A stretch of DNA of 64,000 nt from JAHBXC01 sp964350875 (GTDB taxonomy: Bacteria; Planctomycetota; Phycisphaerae; Phycisphaerales; UBA1924): the NCBI GenBank assembly GCA_964350875.1, contig CAYGLT010000003.1, positions 1 to 64,000 of the forward strand, written 5' to 3'. Both the position numbers and the translations under genes were made by a program. A model generated the notes under the pieces. The model worked only from the letters and a program-made list of their open reading frames with translations, had not been told where the DNA came from and searched no databases. The first letter of the stretch is position 1, and each line of letters begins with the position of its first letter. Positions 54,823-64,000 of the stretch are shown one piece after another.

Positions 54823-56256
54823 TCAGACGCCCGTGGGGGTCGCGCCGGATTTGGAGGTTTCGGCGGCGTTCGCGGCCTTGCCCGAAACGGGGGCGCGGCG
54901 GGAGGGCGCGACGGGCCGGCGCGGGGCGGGCGCCACCGCTTCCTGCTCGATGCGCTGGCGCTGGGCGATCTTGATGGCCGTCACGATGATGAACGACGCG
55001 AAGACCAGCGCGATGACATAGACATCGCGGCTGCGGCCCATGCTGACGGCCACACCGAGGATGGCGAAGGCCGAGCCGATCCCGTAGAGGATCAGCACGG
55101 CGCCCTTCACGCCCACGGCGCGCTTGAGTTGATGATGCAAGTGCTGGTCGTCGGCCGCGGAGAGCGGGCGGTTGGCCATCTTGCGGCGGATGATCGCGAG
55201 CGTCGTGTCGATGATCGGCACGGCGTAGATGATCAGCCCGGCGACCACGAGCGGCGTGCGGCCGGTGTCTCCGAGCGTCAGGATCGCGACGATCGAGGCG
55301 AACCCGAGCAGCATCGAACCGCAATCCCCGAGGAATATCACCGCGGGGTTGAAGTTGTGCGGCAGGAATCCGAGGCAGGCGCCGAGCGTCGCAAGGACGA
55401 GCACGAGGCGCGCGGAATCGAGCGGCCCGTCGCGGTCTTCGGCGAGGACCAGCGCGATGCAGAGCAGCCCGGCCATCGCGATGGAGGTGATGCCCGTCAG
55501 CAGCCCGTCGAGCCCGTCGAGGAGGTTGCTGGAGTTGCACGCCCCGATGACGAAGACGGCGATGATGGCGGTTCCGGCCCAGTAGACGAGGTCGAACTGC
55601 TGGTGGTGCTCGAGGAGCGGCACCCAGGTCGGGAGCGTGAAGTCCCAGGTGAGAGTGCGGTTGTCGAGGAGCGCGCCGAGCGGGGCGAGCAGGCCGCCCG
55701 CGACCTTCACGCCGACATCGTCCATCGCGAGCATGGCCGCCGCGAGGAGTTGGCCGCCGATCTTGAGTCGCGGGTCGATGGCGGCGACATCGTCGACGAG
55801 GCCGATGATCGCGATGATGGTCATCCCCGCGAGGATCGAGAGCGGGACGGGCATCGGGTCTTCGACATGGAACGGGAGAATCGCGGAGAGCGCGTCCGGG
55901 AACACGACCGCGAGGTAACTGAACGCGACGGCGGCGAGGATCCCGAGGTAGACCGCGACGCCGCCCATGTAGGCGACGGGGACGCGGTGGATCTTGCGCG
56001 GGTCGGAGGGTCGGTCGATCACGCCGTTGGCGACGGCGATGCGTCGCATGATCGGCGTGGCGATGAGCGTGACGAGAAAGGCGACGACGAAGACGCTGAC
56101 GTAGTTGTGGAAGATGTCGAGTTTGGTGAGCACCCCGATCGGCCCGCCGAACGGAGCGGCGGCGTCGGCGTCCGTGGCGCGGAGGATCGCTTCCGAAGAC
56201 TCCCCCGGTGAAGTCAGGAGTTGTTCGGACCAGGGTTGCACGAGGGGACGCTCCAA
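54823..56256 (-). CDS. WecA/MraY-type undecaprenyl-phosphate sugar-1-phosphate transferase
   Basis: Up to 477 aa from a TTG at 56256; a downstream GTG is possible, so the start is uncertain. A polytopic membrane enzyme with about 11 helices. Motifs: IDRPSDPRKIHRVPVAYMGG, the Mg-binding LVDDVAAIDPRLK, NSSNLLDGLDGL (about 240), FLGDCGSMLLG, and the C-terminal HLHH (DDQHLHHQLKR, about 366) that marks the WecA rather than the MraY branch. It starts a lipid-linked glycan by transferring a sugar-1-phosphate to undecaprenyl phosphate. It lies 18 bp after the Wzc-like gene, so it belongs to the exopolysaccharide locus. Confidence 0.88.
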   Translation of the reverse strand: MERPLVQPWSEQLLTSPGESSEAILRATDADAAAPFGGPIGVLTKLDIFHNYVSVFVVAFLVTLIATPIMRRIAVANGVIDRPSDPRKIHRVPVAYMGGVAVYLGILAAVAFSYLAVVFPDALSAILPFHVEDPMPVPLSILAGMTIIAIIGLVDDVAAIDPRLKIGGQLLAAAMLAMDDVGVKVAGGLLAPLGALLDNRTLTWDFTLPTWVPLLEHHQQFDLVYWAGTAIIAVFVIGACNSSNLLDGLDGLLTGITSIAMAGLLCIALVLAEDRDGPLDSARLVLVLATLGACLGFLPHNFNPAVIFLGDCGSMLLGFASIVAILTLGDTGRTPLVVAGLIIYAVPIIDTTLAIIRRKMANRPLSAADDQHLHHQLKRAVGVKGAVLILYGIGSAFAILGVAVSMGRSRDVYVIALVFASFIIVTAIKIAQRQRIEQEAVAPAPRRPVAPSRRAPVSGKAANAAETSKSGATPTGV

Positions 56257-56274
56257 AGTGCGCGCTGTCGGGGA

Positions 56275-58512
56275 TCAGTCGGCCGAGTGAGTGGCGTTGT
56301 AGCGGTGCGCAAGGCGGAAATTGCGGCGGTAGTAGCCGCCGGCCGCGGCCTTGACGCCGTTGACGATGATGCCCAGATGCTGGGCGCGGGTCTCGGTGAG
56401 TTGGGAGACAACGCGGCCGATGAGCCCGCGGGTTTCCTGGTAGGCCTTGACGACGAGGATGGAGGCATCGCACTTGGACGCGAGGGTGACGGCGTCGCTG
56501 GCGACGACCATCGGGGGGGCGTCGATCAGGACGATGTCGTACTTCGTGCGCGCGTCGGCGATGAGGTCGGCCATGCGCTGAGAGTTGAGTCGCTCGTAGA
56601 CGCGGCTGGACTTCGCGCCGGCCGCGAGGAGTTCGACGGGGAACTCGCCGTCCATGCGCTGGGTGGCGGTCTCGAGCGTCGCGCTCCCGGCGAGGCAATC
56701 CGAGAGGCCGGGCGCGTCGGCGAGGCCGAGGCACTCGTGCATGCGGGGCTTGCGGAGGTTGGCGTCGATGACGAGGGTGCGGTCGCCCATGGCGCCGTAA
56801 CTCTGCGCGAGGGCGGCGATGACGCTGGTTGCGCCGGCGCCGGGCATGCCGGCAGAGACGAGGATCGCGTATCCGCCGGGGTGGCCGCCGCGCGCCTTGG
56901 CAATGGCGGTGCGGATCTGGCGGATCTGCTCGGCGATGACGCCGTCGGGCCGGTCGCGGACCGCGACATCGACCGACGCGGGCTTGGACGGGTCCTGGCT
57001 CACATCGGGCACGACGCCGAGAAGGCGAGCGCGGGGGATCATCTGGACATCCGCGGGCATGCGGACGCGCTGCTCCATCAGTTCACGAAGGAAGATGACG
57101 CCCGCGACGAGCGCGACGGTCAGGAAGGTCACGACGGGGACGACGATGATGATCTTGGGGAACGAGGGCTCGGAAGGAGGCGTTGCGCTCTGCACATTCT
57201 CGATGCGCGACGCGGTGCTCGTGCGGGTGCGGAGCGCCTCGGTGTTGTCGAGTTGGGCCTGGTAGTCGACGATCGCGCGGGAGAGGAGGTCCACCTCGCT
57301 GGCGAGTTGGTCGTACTCGGACTGGGCTCGCGTGATCTCCTGCATGCGGATCAGGGCGGCGTCGCGGCTGGCGATCGCCTCGCGGAGCATCGCGTCGAGC
57401 GACCCGATCTGGGACCGGAGGGATTCGATGAAGGTGACGAAGGTCTCCTCGAGGAGGCGCTGCTCGTCGGCGGCGCGCTGGTCCTGCGTGCCCTTGATGG
57501 TCTGCTCGGTCTGCTTGATGGTCAGGTGGTTGGGGCCGAAGCGTTCGCGGAAGGTGCGCAGGTTGGCGCGCATCTGCGCGATCTGGTAGTCGTAGTTCGC
57601 GATGGTCGGGTGCTGGTTGACCTGCATGCGCACCTCTTCGGGGTACTGGATCCCCTCGGGAGCGGCGCGCATCTGCTGGTACTGCGCGAGGCGGTCCTGC
57701 GCGGACTCGAGTTCGTTGCGATAGGCCGCGATCTGCGGCGCGAGCGACGCGACGGTCATGTTGGCGTCGGTGAAGCGCTGCTCGAGCGACTCAAGGCGGG
57801 AATCGCCCAGGAGACGCTGCATGAGTTGCTGTTTGTTGCGCAGTTCGAGCTGCGCGGAGCGGAGCCGCTGAGTGATGGAGACCATCGCTTCCTCGAACCG
57901 CGCGTTGGTGCGCTGGTTCAGGCGGCTCATGTAGATGTTCGCGGCGGTGTTGGCGATGGTGGCGGAGTCGTTCTTGACGCCCGCCTTGAAGCGCAACTGG
58001 ATGTAGGCGGTGTCGGGGATGACGCCCGCGCTGAGCCGCGACTCGATGGCGGCGGCGGCGGCGACGGCGTCGTACTGGCCGTTCTCGGTGAACGCCTTGG
58101 CGAAGTCGGTCTGGTTCTTGACGGTCGGGTGGTTGGCGAGCGCGGTTCGCAGGCCTTCGCCCAGGATGTCGGCGACCTGGGTCTGCATGAACAGGCCGAG
58201 TTCCTGCACGCCGCTCGACCCGCTGCTCCCGGTCATGCCGGAGGCGACGAGCGAGGAGTCCTCGAGCGCGGGCTTCGCCTGGAACAGCACATACGCCGTG
58301 AACTGCTTGGCGAACATGTTGAGCGGGATGAAGGCGACGACGCCGAGCACGACGCCCACGATCACGGAAGCGACGAGCGCGATCTTGTGCCGCTTGAGAA
58401 GGCGGATGGGATCGATGGCGATCCCGGGCCCCGCGGGCGCGACATTCGGAGGCGCCGAGGCGGGCCTCGTTGTGGCGTGGGATGGGGGCGCCTGCGTTGC
58501 GCTGCTGGACAT
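56275..58512 (-). CDS. Wzc-like polysaccharide co-polymerase with a degenerate tyrosine-kinase domain
   Basis: 745 aa. First membrane helix at about 43-65, a long periplasmic coiled-coil Wzz domain (about 70-450), second helix at about 453-476, then a cytoplasmic BY-kinase-like domain. Walker A reads SAGMPGAGATS (about 552-562): the essential Lys is Ala. Walker A' reads LVIDANLRKP: the second Asp is Asn. Walker B VLIDAPP (about 660) is kept. The C-terminus has only three Tyr (727, 728, 738) instead of the usual cluster. It probably regulates chain length without kinase activity. Confidence 0.87.
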   Translation of the reverse strand: MSSSATQAPPSHATTRPASAPPNVAPAGPGIAIDPIRLLKRHKIALVASVIVGVVLGVVAFIPLNMFAKQFTAYVLFQAKPALEDSSLVASGMTGSSGSSGVQELGLFMQTQVADILGEGLRTALANHPTVKNQTDFAKAFTENGQYDAVAAAAAIESRLSAGVIPDTAYIQLRFKAGVKNDSATIANTAANIYMSRLNQRTNARFEEAMVSITQRLRSAQLELRNKQQLMQRLLGDSRLESLEQRFTDANMTVASLAPQIAAYRNELESAQDRLAQYQQMRAAPEGIQYPEEVRMQVNQHPTIANYDYQIAQMRANLRTFRERFGPNHLTIKQTEQTIKGTQDQRAADEQRLLEETFVTFIESLRSQIGSLDAMLREAIASRDAALIRMQEITRAQSEYDQLASEVDLLSRAIVDYQAQLDNTEALRTRTSTASRIENVQSATPPSEPSFPKIIIVVPVVTFLTVALVAGVIFLRELMEQRVRMPADVQMIPRARLLGVVPDVSQDPSKPASVDVAVRDRPDGVIAEQIRQIRTAIAKARGGHPGGYAILVSAGMPGAGATSVIAALAQSYGAMGDRTLVIDANLRKPRMHECLGLADAPGLSDCLAGSATLETATQRMDGEFPVELLAAGAKSSRVYERLNSQRMADLIADARTKYDIVLIDAPPMVVASDAVTLASKCDASILVVKAYQETRGLIGRVVSQLTETRAQHLGIIVNGVKAAAGGYYRRNFRLAHRYNATHSAD

Positions 58513-58618
58513 CGGACTGCTCCTGAGTCGCTCGATCGTGCGGGTTCCGGCGAGGTGGGCCGGTTCCGCGGTTGGTTCGTGCTGAAGGGTCGTGGTGTTC
58601 GGTTCGGTTTCGGGCGGG

Positions 58619-61600
58619 CTATCGGCCGTCGACGATGGCCTGGGCTTCGCTGAGTTCGGTGGAATAGAGCTGGTTGGCGTTCTCGGTGACGGCGCCCAAC
58701 TGGACGGCCTGGCGGGCGAAGTTCATGGCGGCGGCCTGATCGCCGAGCCCCTTCTTCGCCTGCGCGAGGTGGGCGAGGATCGGGACGCGTTCGATGTCCA
58801 TCCGTGCGCTGTCCAAAGCGCGCTGGAAGGTGGAATCGGCCTGGGTGTGGCGGTTGAGTTCGAGGTAGATGAGTCCCAGCGTGTCGAGGACATTGGCGTC
58901 GAGGGGAGCGACCTCCGCCGCCTTGGTCGCGAACGGGAGGGCGTTCTGGGGCTGGCCGAGGTGCTTGGCGAGGGTATAGGCGAGGTTGTTGTTGAGTTCG
59001 GGGTCGGAGGGCGCGACGGAGAGGCCGAGACGGTACGCCTCCGCGGCGCCGAGGTAATCGCCCGAGACATATTCCAACTGCCCGCGCACGCGGGCGAGGG
59101 CCAGCAATGTTCCGGGGTCATCGGTCTGGTCCTCGATACCCACGAGTGACTCGAGCACTCCCGAGGCGAGCGCCGGATTGGTCGCGCGGTATGTCGCCAT
59201 GACCACCTTGGCGGTGGGCGTCATGCCGGCGGTGGTCTGCGGGGGCAACTGCTCGAGGAAGGCGAAGTAGTCGGACATGTTGGCGCCGAACGCTGCCCGC
59301 GCCTGCTCGAACCAGAGACGGGTCTTGGTCGGCGAGTCGCCGCTGAGTTGCCAGGTCTGCGCGAGCAGTTGGAGCGCGGCCCGGGAGTTCCCGGCGGCGG
59401 CTTCGACGCGCGAACGCAGGAGCGCCACGACGAACTGCTGGTCGGCGGTGGCGGCGTTGAAACTGCCGATCGCGGACATCGCGTCCTGGGTGCGCGGCGG
59501 CCGCGCGGCAAGATACGCCTGGACGAGTTGCGTGAGGGTCTGCGGTGTCTGGGCGGCGGCAAAGGCCTGCTCGTACAGACGGGTCGCGCGAGCGGCGTCC
59601 CCGGCGGCCATGAGCGAGTTGCCCGCGAGGGTGTACCACTGGGGGGCGTCCTGGCCTCGGATCGAGACCGCCTGCTGGATGGCGGCGAGCATCTGGTCGG
59701 GCGTGCCGTACTCGCCGAGCAGGCGGACATACTCGTAGCGCAGCGAGTCGTTGTCGGGGCGCGCCTGAACGGCCCGGGCGAGTTCGTCCACGGCCTCGTT
59801 CACCCGGTTGCGCCGGATGTACAACTGCGAGAGCATCTGCCGCACGACGATGTTGTCGGGCTGGAGTTGGGCGGCCTGCTTCAGATCGCCCAGAACCGCG
59901 GCGAACTGGCTGTCGTCGGTGAAGCCGAGTTGCGCGCGGCGGAGGAATGCGATGGGGTTGCGCGGATCGATCTCGATCGCGCGATCGAGGAGGCGGCGGG
60001 CTTCGATGGGGTTCTGGCGGTCCAGCGCGATCTGGGCCTGCAGGAGAAGGGTTTGCGAGTCTTCGCCCCCGTCGGCCTCGACGGTCTGGATGACGGCCTC
60101 GGCCTTATCGAACTGCCCGAGCCGCATGTGCGCCTCGGCGAGGCGCTTGGCGACGACCGACTCGCGGTCGGCGCCGGCGTTCACGACGCTGCTGTAGGCC
60201 TCGATGGCGCGTTCGTAGTCGCCGACGCTGAAGGCGTAGTCGCCGAGTTTGCGATCGACGGCCATGAGCGGTCCCTGCGAGCCGCGCGCCTGCTGGAGTG
60301 CGGCGACGGCGTCCTCGGGGCGTTGACGCTGGAAGAGGAAGTCGGCGAGCACGACATATCCGTCGCCGCGATTCTCGGCGGGGAGGGCCTGGACTTCGCG
60401 TTCGACGCGGGCGACGGCTTCGTCGACTTTGCCCTGCGCGGCGAGGAGGCGCGCCTCGGCCATCGCGTAGGCGAGGTCGGGCTTGCCGCCTTCCATGCGT
60501 GTCGAGTTGAGCAGCGCCTCGGCCTCGGCGATGCGGCCTTCGCGGGTGTAGAGCTGAGCGAGCGCGAGGTTGTTCGCGCGATCGCCGGGAGCGCTGGTGC
60601 GCATTCGGACGCGCTGCGCGATGGCGTACTGCGCGTCGCCGTAGGCCTCTTCGAGTTCGAGGCGCCCCATGAGCAGCGAGGAGTCGGTGGGGTTCATCTC
60701 GCTCGCCTTGCGGGCGAGCGCGAGGGCGTCGGCGTGGCGCTGGACGGAGCCGAGCGCGCCGATGTAGGCGAGGGTGGTGGGCACATCGTCGGGCTTGATG
60801 CGCAGCGCGCGATCGAACGCGCGGATGGCGTCTTCGACGCGGCCGGCGCCGAGTTGCGCGGAGCCGAGGAAGCGCCACGCGGCGACATTCCATTCGTCCT
60901 CACGGGTCACGCGGTCGAGGGTGGCGGCGGCGACATCGAACCTGCCCTCGGCGAGTTCGAGTCGGGCCTGGTAGAGCTGTCCGCCTACGCCGTCGGCGTT
61001 GAGTTGCGCGGCGCGCTGGGCGAGCCGCTGGCCGGCGGTGTAGTCCTTCTTCTCGAGGGCGCGGGCGAAATCCAGCTCAAGGACGAGCGGGTTGTCGGGC
61101 TCGAGATTGCGCGCCTTGGTGAGTTCGGCCTCGCCGTCCTGCGGGCGGTTGTTCTGGAGGAACAGCGACGCGCGGGTGATGTGCTTCTGGACCTCGCTCA
61201 TCTCGCTCTGATCAATGAGCGCGAGGCGTGCTTCGATGGGGTCGTCGTAGGTGAACAGGACTTCGAGTTGGCGGATTTGCTCGCTGTTGGGGAAGCGGTC
61301 GCGGGACGCCTGGACCATCGCGAGGGCGGCCTCGCGGCCGGACGACTGGTTCTCGATGGTGACGCGCTCGAGGAAAAGGCGCGCGTCGTTGGGGAAGCGC
61401 TGCATCGCGGAATCGACGAGTTCGATGGCGCCCGCGTAGTCGGGCGGGTTCGCGGTGCGCATGCGGAGCGACGCGTTGAGCACGGGGATGACGGGATCGT
61501 CGGGCGCGGGCGCGCCGGTGCTCGCGATCTTCATCTGCTCTTCCATGGTCGCGACGAGCGGGTGATCGGGAGCGAGTTTCTTGGCCTCGGCGAGCAATTC

Positions 61601-63160
61601 GAGCGCGACCTGACGGTTGCCCGAACGCATCTCGAGGTTGATGAGCGAGACGAGCACGGCGAAGTTGGTGGGTTCGCGTTCGTAGACGCGGCGGTACTGC
61701 TCGGCGGCGGCGCCGATCTTGTCCTGCGCTTCGAGCGCGCGGCCGAGCATGGTGAGCACTTCCGTGTCGCCGCTGTTGGTGACATTCCGCAGTTGCGTGA
61801 GCGAGTCGACGGCGTCGTTGAGGCGTCGTTCGGAGAACGCGATCTGCGCGTCCGAGCGCAGGAGGGCGGGGCTGTCGGCCGGGACGGATTCGGCGAGGAC
61901 ATCGCGGTAGCGCTTCACGCGTGCGATGGCGGCGTCCTTCTCAACGCCCGAGGCCTGCGCCCAGAGGGCCAGCGCGCTCTCGATCTGGAGACGGCGCGCC
62001 TCGATGCGGAGTTGGCGGAGGATGAGCCCGTCGAGACTGACGGGGACATCGGGCATCGTGGCGACCGCCTCGAACTGCTCGATGGCCTCGTCGTGACGCC
62101 CGAGGGTCACGAGCGCCTTGCCGCGCTCGACGAGGAACGCCGCGTTGTCCGGCTGCTCCGAGGCGAGTTCGTTCATGAGGTCGAGCCATCGATCGGAGAC
62201 ATCCGTTCCGCTCGCGATGTTGGTCGCGCGGGCGAGTTGCCCGAGGAACTGCTCGTCGATGTTCTCCGGGGGCGCGTCGTGTGCGGCCTCGATGGCGCGG
62301 AACACATCCGCTCGGAGTTGCTCGGTGATGACCTGCTGTTCGGCGGGGGTGGCGGCGTCCTGAATGGCGCGCTCGGCGGTCATGAGCGCACGGCGGAGCA
62401 CGACGCGCGGGGAGTTCGGGTGGCGCTCGATGAGCCGGTTGATGGAGGCCATGGCCTCGTTCCAGCGGGCGGCGGATTCCTGCTGGCGTCCGCCGCGGAA
62501 CAGGGCCATCGCTTCGGAGGATTCGATCTCGACGAGCGCGAGGGCGACATCGATGTCGTTCGGATCGGCGCGGAGCGCAGTCTGGAGGTCGTCGTTGGCC
62601 CGGGCGCGTTCGGCCTGCTCGACGGAGTCGAGCGTGCGGAAGCGATAGACGCTGCCCAGCCCTCGGTAGCGGAGCAGGCGCTGCGCTTCGGGCTGGGACA
62701 TGTCGAGGCCCTCGATGGCCGTGGTGACGCTGTCGTTGAACTGGCCCCAGTTGTCGGCGTTGGCGCCGCTGAGTTTCAGTTGCCTGAAGGTGGGGCTGAT
62801 CATTGCCTCCTGCGTCGCCGGGTTGGTGCGCTCGACGACGGCGAGTTGCCTCAGGCCGCCCATGTAGTCGCGGAAATACATCGCGCGGTATTCGACATCG
62901 GTCTCGGGGGTCGACTTCTGGGTGGCGTCGATCCACTTGCGGAGGTACTCCGCGTTGTAACTCTCTTTGTTGACGGCCTTGCCGTAGGCCTTGGCGGCCT
63001 CGATGTAGTCGCCCTGCGCGGCGAGTTCATCGCCCCGACGCATGTTGTCGTCGGCGGAATTGAAGAGGACCATGGCGCCGAGCACGCCCACGCCCGCCGC
63101 GAGGATCAGCAGCGCGACGGAGAGAATGACGACGAATTTGACATTGACCTTGGATGCCAT
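58619..63160 (-). CDS. large membrane-anchored TPR protein of the exopolysaccharide locus
   Basis: 1513 aa. One N-terminal membrane helix (about 9-33, VVILSVALLILAAGVGVLGA) is followed by almost continuous TPR-type helical repeats (RRGDELAAQGDYIEAAKAYG near 42, and many later units with the A..G.Y..A pattern). No lipobox. Large TPR proteins (for example PrsT) accompany exosortase/PEP-CTERM polysaccharide loci elsewhere; this could be the equivalent. It stands between the EpsI-type and the Wzc-like genes (58 and 106 bp gaps), all on one strand. Confidence 0.85.
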   Translation of the reverse strand: MASKVNVKFVVILSVALLILAAGVGVLGAMVLFNSADDNMRRGDELAAQGDYIEAAKAYGKAVNKESYNAEYLRKWIDATQKSTPETDVEYRAMYFRDYMGGLRQLAVVERTNPATQEAMISPTFRQLKLSGANADNWGQFNDSVTTAIEGLDMSQPEAQRLLRYRGLGSVYRFRTLDSVEQAERARANDDLQTALRADPNDIDVALALVEIESSEAMALFRGGRQQESAARWNEAMASINRLIERHPNSPRVVLRRALMTAERAIQDAATPAEQQVITEQLRADVFRAIEAAHDAPPENIDEQFLGQLARATNIASGTDVSDRWLDLMNELASEQPDNAAFLVERGKALVTLGRHDEAIEQFEAVATMPDVPVSLDGLILRQLRIEARRLQIESALALWAQASGVEKDAAIARVKRYRDVLAESVPADSPALLRSDAQIAFSERRLNDAVDSLTQLRNVTNSGDTEVLTMLGRALEAQDKIGAAAEQYRRVYEREPTNFAVLVSLINLEMRSGNRQVALELLAEAKKLAPDHPLVATMEEQMKIASTGAPAPDDPVIPVLNASLRMRTANPPDYAGAIELVDSAMQRFPNDARLFLERVTIENQSSGREAALAMVQASRDRFPNSEQIRQLEVLFTYDDPIEARLALIDQSEMSEVQKHITRASLFLQNNRPQDGEAELTKARNLEPDNPLVLELDFARALEKKDYTAGQRLAQRAAQLNADGVGGQLYQARLELAEGRFDVAAATLDRVTREDEWNVAAWRFLGSAQLGAGRVEDAIRAFDRALRIKPDDVPTTLAYIGALGSVQRHADALALARKASEMNPTDSSLLMGRLELEEAYGDAQYAIAQRVRMRTSAPGDRANNLALAQLYTREGRIAEAEALLNSTRMEGGKPDLAYAMAEARLLAAQGKVDEAVARVEREVQALPAENRGDGYVVLADFLFQRQRPEDAVAALQQARGSQGPLMAVDRKLGDYAFSVGDYERAIEAYSSVVNAGADRESVVAKRLAEAHMRLGQFDKAEAVIQTVEADGGEDSQTLLLQAQIALDRQNPIEARRLLDRAIEIDPRNPIAFLRRAQLGFTDDSQFAAVLGDLKQAAQLQPDNIVVRQMLSQLYIRRNRVNEAVDELARAVQARPDNDSLRYEYVRLLGEYGTPDQMLAAIQQAVSIRGQDAPQWYTLAGNSLMAAGDAARATRLYEQAFAAAQTPQTLTQLVQAYLAARPPRTQDAMSAIGSFNAATADQQFVVALLRSRVEAAAGNSRAALQLLAQTWQLSGDSPTKTRLWFEQARAAFGANMSDYFAFLEQLPPQTTAGMTPTAKVVMATYRATNPALASGVLESLVGIEDQTDDPGTLLALARVRGQLEYVSGDYLGAAEAYRLGLSVAPSDPELNNNLAYTLAKHLGQPQNALPFATKAAEVAPLDANVLDTLGLIYLELNRHTQADSTFQRALDSARMDIERVPILAHLAQAKKGLGDQAAAMNFARQAVQLGAVTENANQLYSTELSEAQAIVDGR

Positions 63161-63217
63161 CGGTCCTGTTTCCGGCTCAGAGGATCTGGGAGCGTTCGGT
63201 CGCGAGAGAGACGATGC

Positions 63218-64000
63218 TCAGCCCTTGGCGGGCGTCTGCTTGCTGGGGTTATCGGGTGGATAGCGGCCTTCCATGACCTCAATCCAGTCAGGAACTCGGC
63301 GCATGATCTGGGGGAGGAGTTCATCGAGGAGCGAACCTGCGACCTGCCCGAGTTGCTCGGCGGAATCGACATCCCACGAGGTGAACTGGACCTTGGTGTA
63401 GTAGGCGTAGGTGGTCTGGGGATCGAACGCGAGGCCGCGGACATCGTTGGCGGAGGTCGCGATGCCGCCGTTGGCGATGAAGAAGTACCCGGCGAAGACC
63501 TTGCGGTCGGCGCGGACATCGAGGAAGGGCGTGACGCGCAGTTTCAGTCGCTGCTTGAGGTCGAACGGCATGCGGATGGATTGAAAGTTCTCGCCGACGG
63601 CGACATAGACGGGCCCGTATTCGGCCTGATCGAGGTAGGGATCGACGCTGAAGCGGTCGAAATCGAGGGGGATGGGGACGGTCTGGGAGTTGCCCGCCTG
63701 GACCATGCCGCCGCCGACGAAGCATCGCTCGGGCACATGGGGCACGGTGTCGATCATCCCGGTGTAGTACGCGAGATGGAGTTCGACCATGACGGGCTTG
63801 CCGTTGAACTCGCCGCGGTACATGCGGGAGAGGTAGTTCTCGGTGCCCAGTTCCTCGATGACTTCCTTGGAGAGGATGCTGTCCTGGCCGAATCGTTCCC
63901 ATCCGGGAACGGAGGCCGAGACCGTTCGCAACGGGAGGTCGTCCTTGGCGTGGATGGGGAGTTTGCGCAGGACGACCTGCATGCGCGCGATGGAGACCTG
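63218..64000 (-). CDS. EpsI-type exosortase-associated protein (5' end outside window)
   Basis: At least 260 aa; the frame stays open to the window edge, so the start lies beyond 64000. An ATG at 63982 is in frame but probably internal. It contains VELHLAYYTGMIDTVPHVPE and the following RCFVGGG, the signature of EpsI/DUF3485 proteins (Y.G......HxPxxC...G). These proteins act with exosortases in polysaccharide and PEP-CTERM systems. This predicts an exosortase gene directly upstream, outside the window, and links the locus to the PEP-CTERM-like proteins at 17-20 kb. Confidence 0.78.
   Translation of the reverse strand, partial: QVSIARMQVVLRKLPIHAKDDLPLRTVSASVPGWERFGQDSILSKEVIEELGTENYLSRMYRGEFNGKPVMVELHLAYYTGMIDTVPHVPERCFVGGGMVQAGNSQTVPIPLDFDRFSVDPYLDQAEYGPVYVAVGENFQSIRMPFDLKQRLKLRVTPFLDVRADRKVFAGYFFIANGGIATSANDVRGLAFDPQTTYAYYTKVQFTSWDVDSAEQLGQVAGSLLDELLPQIMRRVPDWIEVMEGRYPPDNPSKQTPAKG

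Overview
The window is high-GC bacterial chromosome, about two thirds G+C by eye. It most likely comes from a planctomycete of the Phycisphaerae type. I infer this from three features: secreted proteins ending in a Pro-x-Pro motif, a hydrophobic stretch and an Arg-Arg-Arg-Arg tail (PEP-CTERM-like); a secreted protein ending in two dockerin-like calcium repeats; and a part of an exosortase-linked exopolysaccharide locus at the right edge. The sequence is a scaffold: two runs of exactly 100 N (36864-36963 and 40544-40643) mark contig joins. No CRISPR array, prophage, insertion sequence or rRNA was seen. There is one tRNA.

Layout. 1-2.7 kb: tRNA-Thr, hflX and a stand-alone cobalamin-binding-type protein, all on the minus strand. 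2.8-15 kb: a compact type II secretion locus on the plus strand (gspD, E, F, G, three minor pseudopilins, GspC-, GspL- and GspM-like proteins, and a TPR lipoprotein), mostly joined by 4-bp start/stop overlaps. 15-20.4 kb: probable exported products, namely a 712-aa dockerin-like protein and three paralogous PEP-CTERM-like proteins, with the decayed remnant of a fourth copy. 20.5-23.1 kb: acetyl-CoA synthetase and an unknown protein. 23.2-27.4 kb: a phosphate-selective-type porin divergent from a PhoB/PhoR-like two-component pair. 27.4-34.3 kb: a periplasmic TPR protein, an RsbU-type phosphatase, a membrane-anchored thioredoxin, a PilZ protein, glycine C-acetyltransferase and a degenerate metallo-beta-lactamase-fold protein. 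34.3-41.2 kb: a large secreted protein that may be a caspase-fold (C25-like) pseudoenzyme, coaD, an AhpD-like protein, a PHP-glycosyltransferase fusion and a DUF4279-type protein. 41.2-45.8 kb: tadA and tatC, then an ECF sigma factor, a membrane anti-sigma factor and a PDZ protein. 46-50.6 kb: two secreted amidohydrolase-family proteins, one a tandem of an inactive and an active domain. 50.7-54.8 kb: a membrane protein, lgt, trxA, folP and a second AhpD-like protein. 54.8-64 kb: a minus-strand envelope or exopolysaccharide locus (WecA/MraY-type transferase, Wzc-like protein with a broken P-loop, 1513-aa TPR protein, EpsI-type protein cut by the window end).

How it fits together. Much of the window concerns the cell envelope and export: Sec-dependent precursors, Tat (tatC), lipoprotein maturation (lgt), type II secretion, and an exosortase-linked locus that could process the PEP-CTERM-like proteins. 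Phosphate response and envelope-stress-like regulation lie beside it. The most unusual signals are a window-wide avoidance of the tetranucleotide ACGT, several proteins with family folds but missing catalytic residues (Wzc-like, amidohydrolases, MBL-fold, possible C25-like), the PHP-glycosyltransferase fusion, and an exact 55-nt duplication flanking one N gap that probably marks an unclosed contig overlap.
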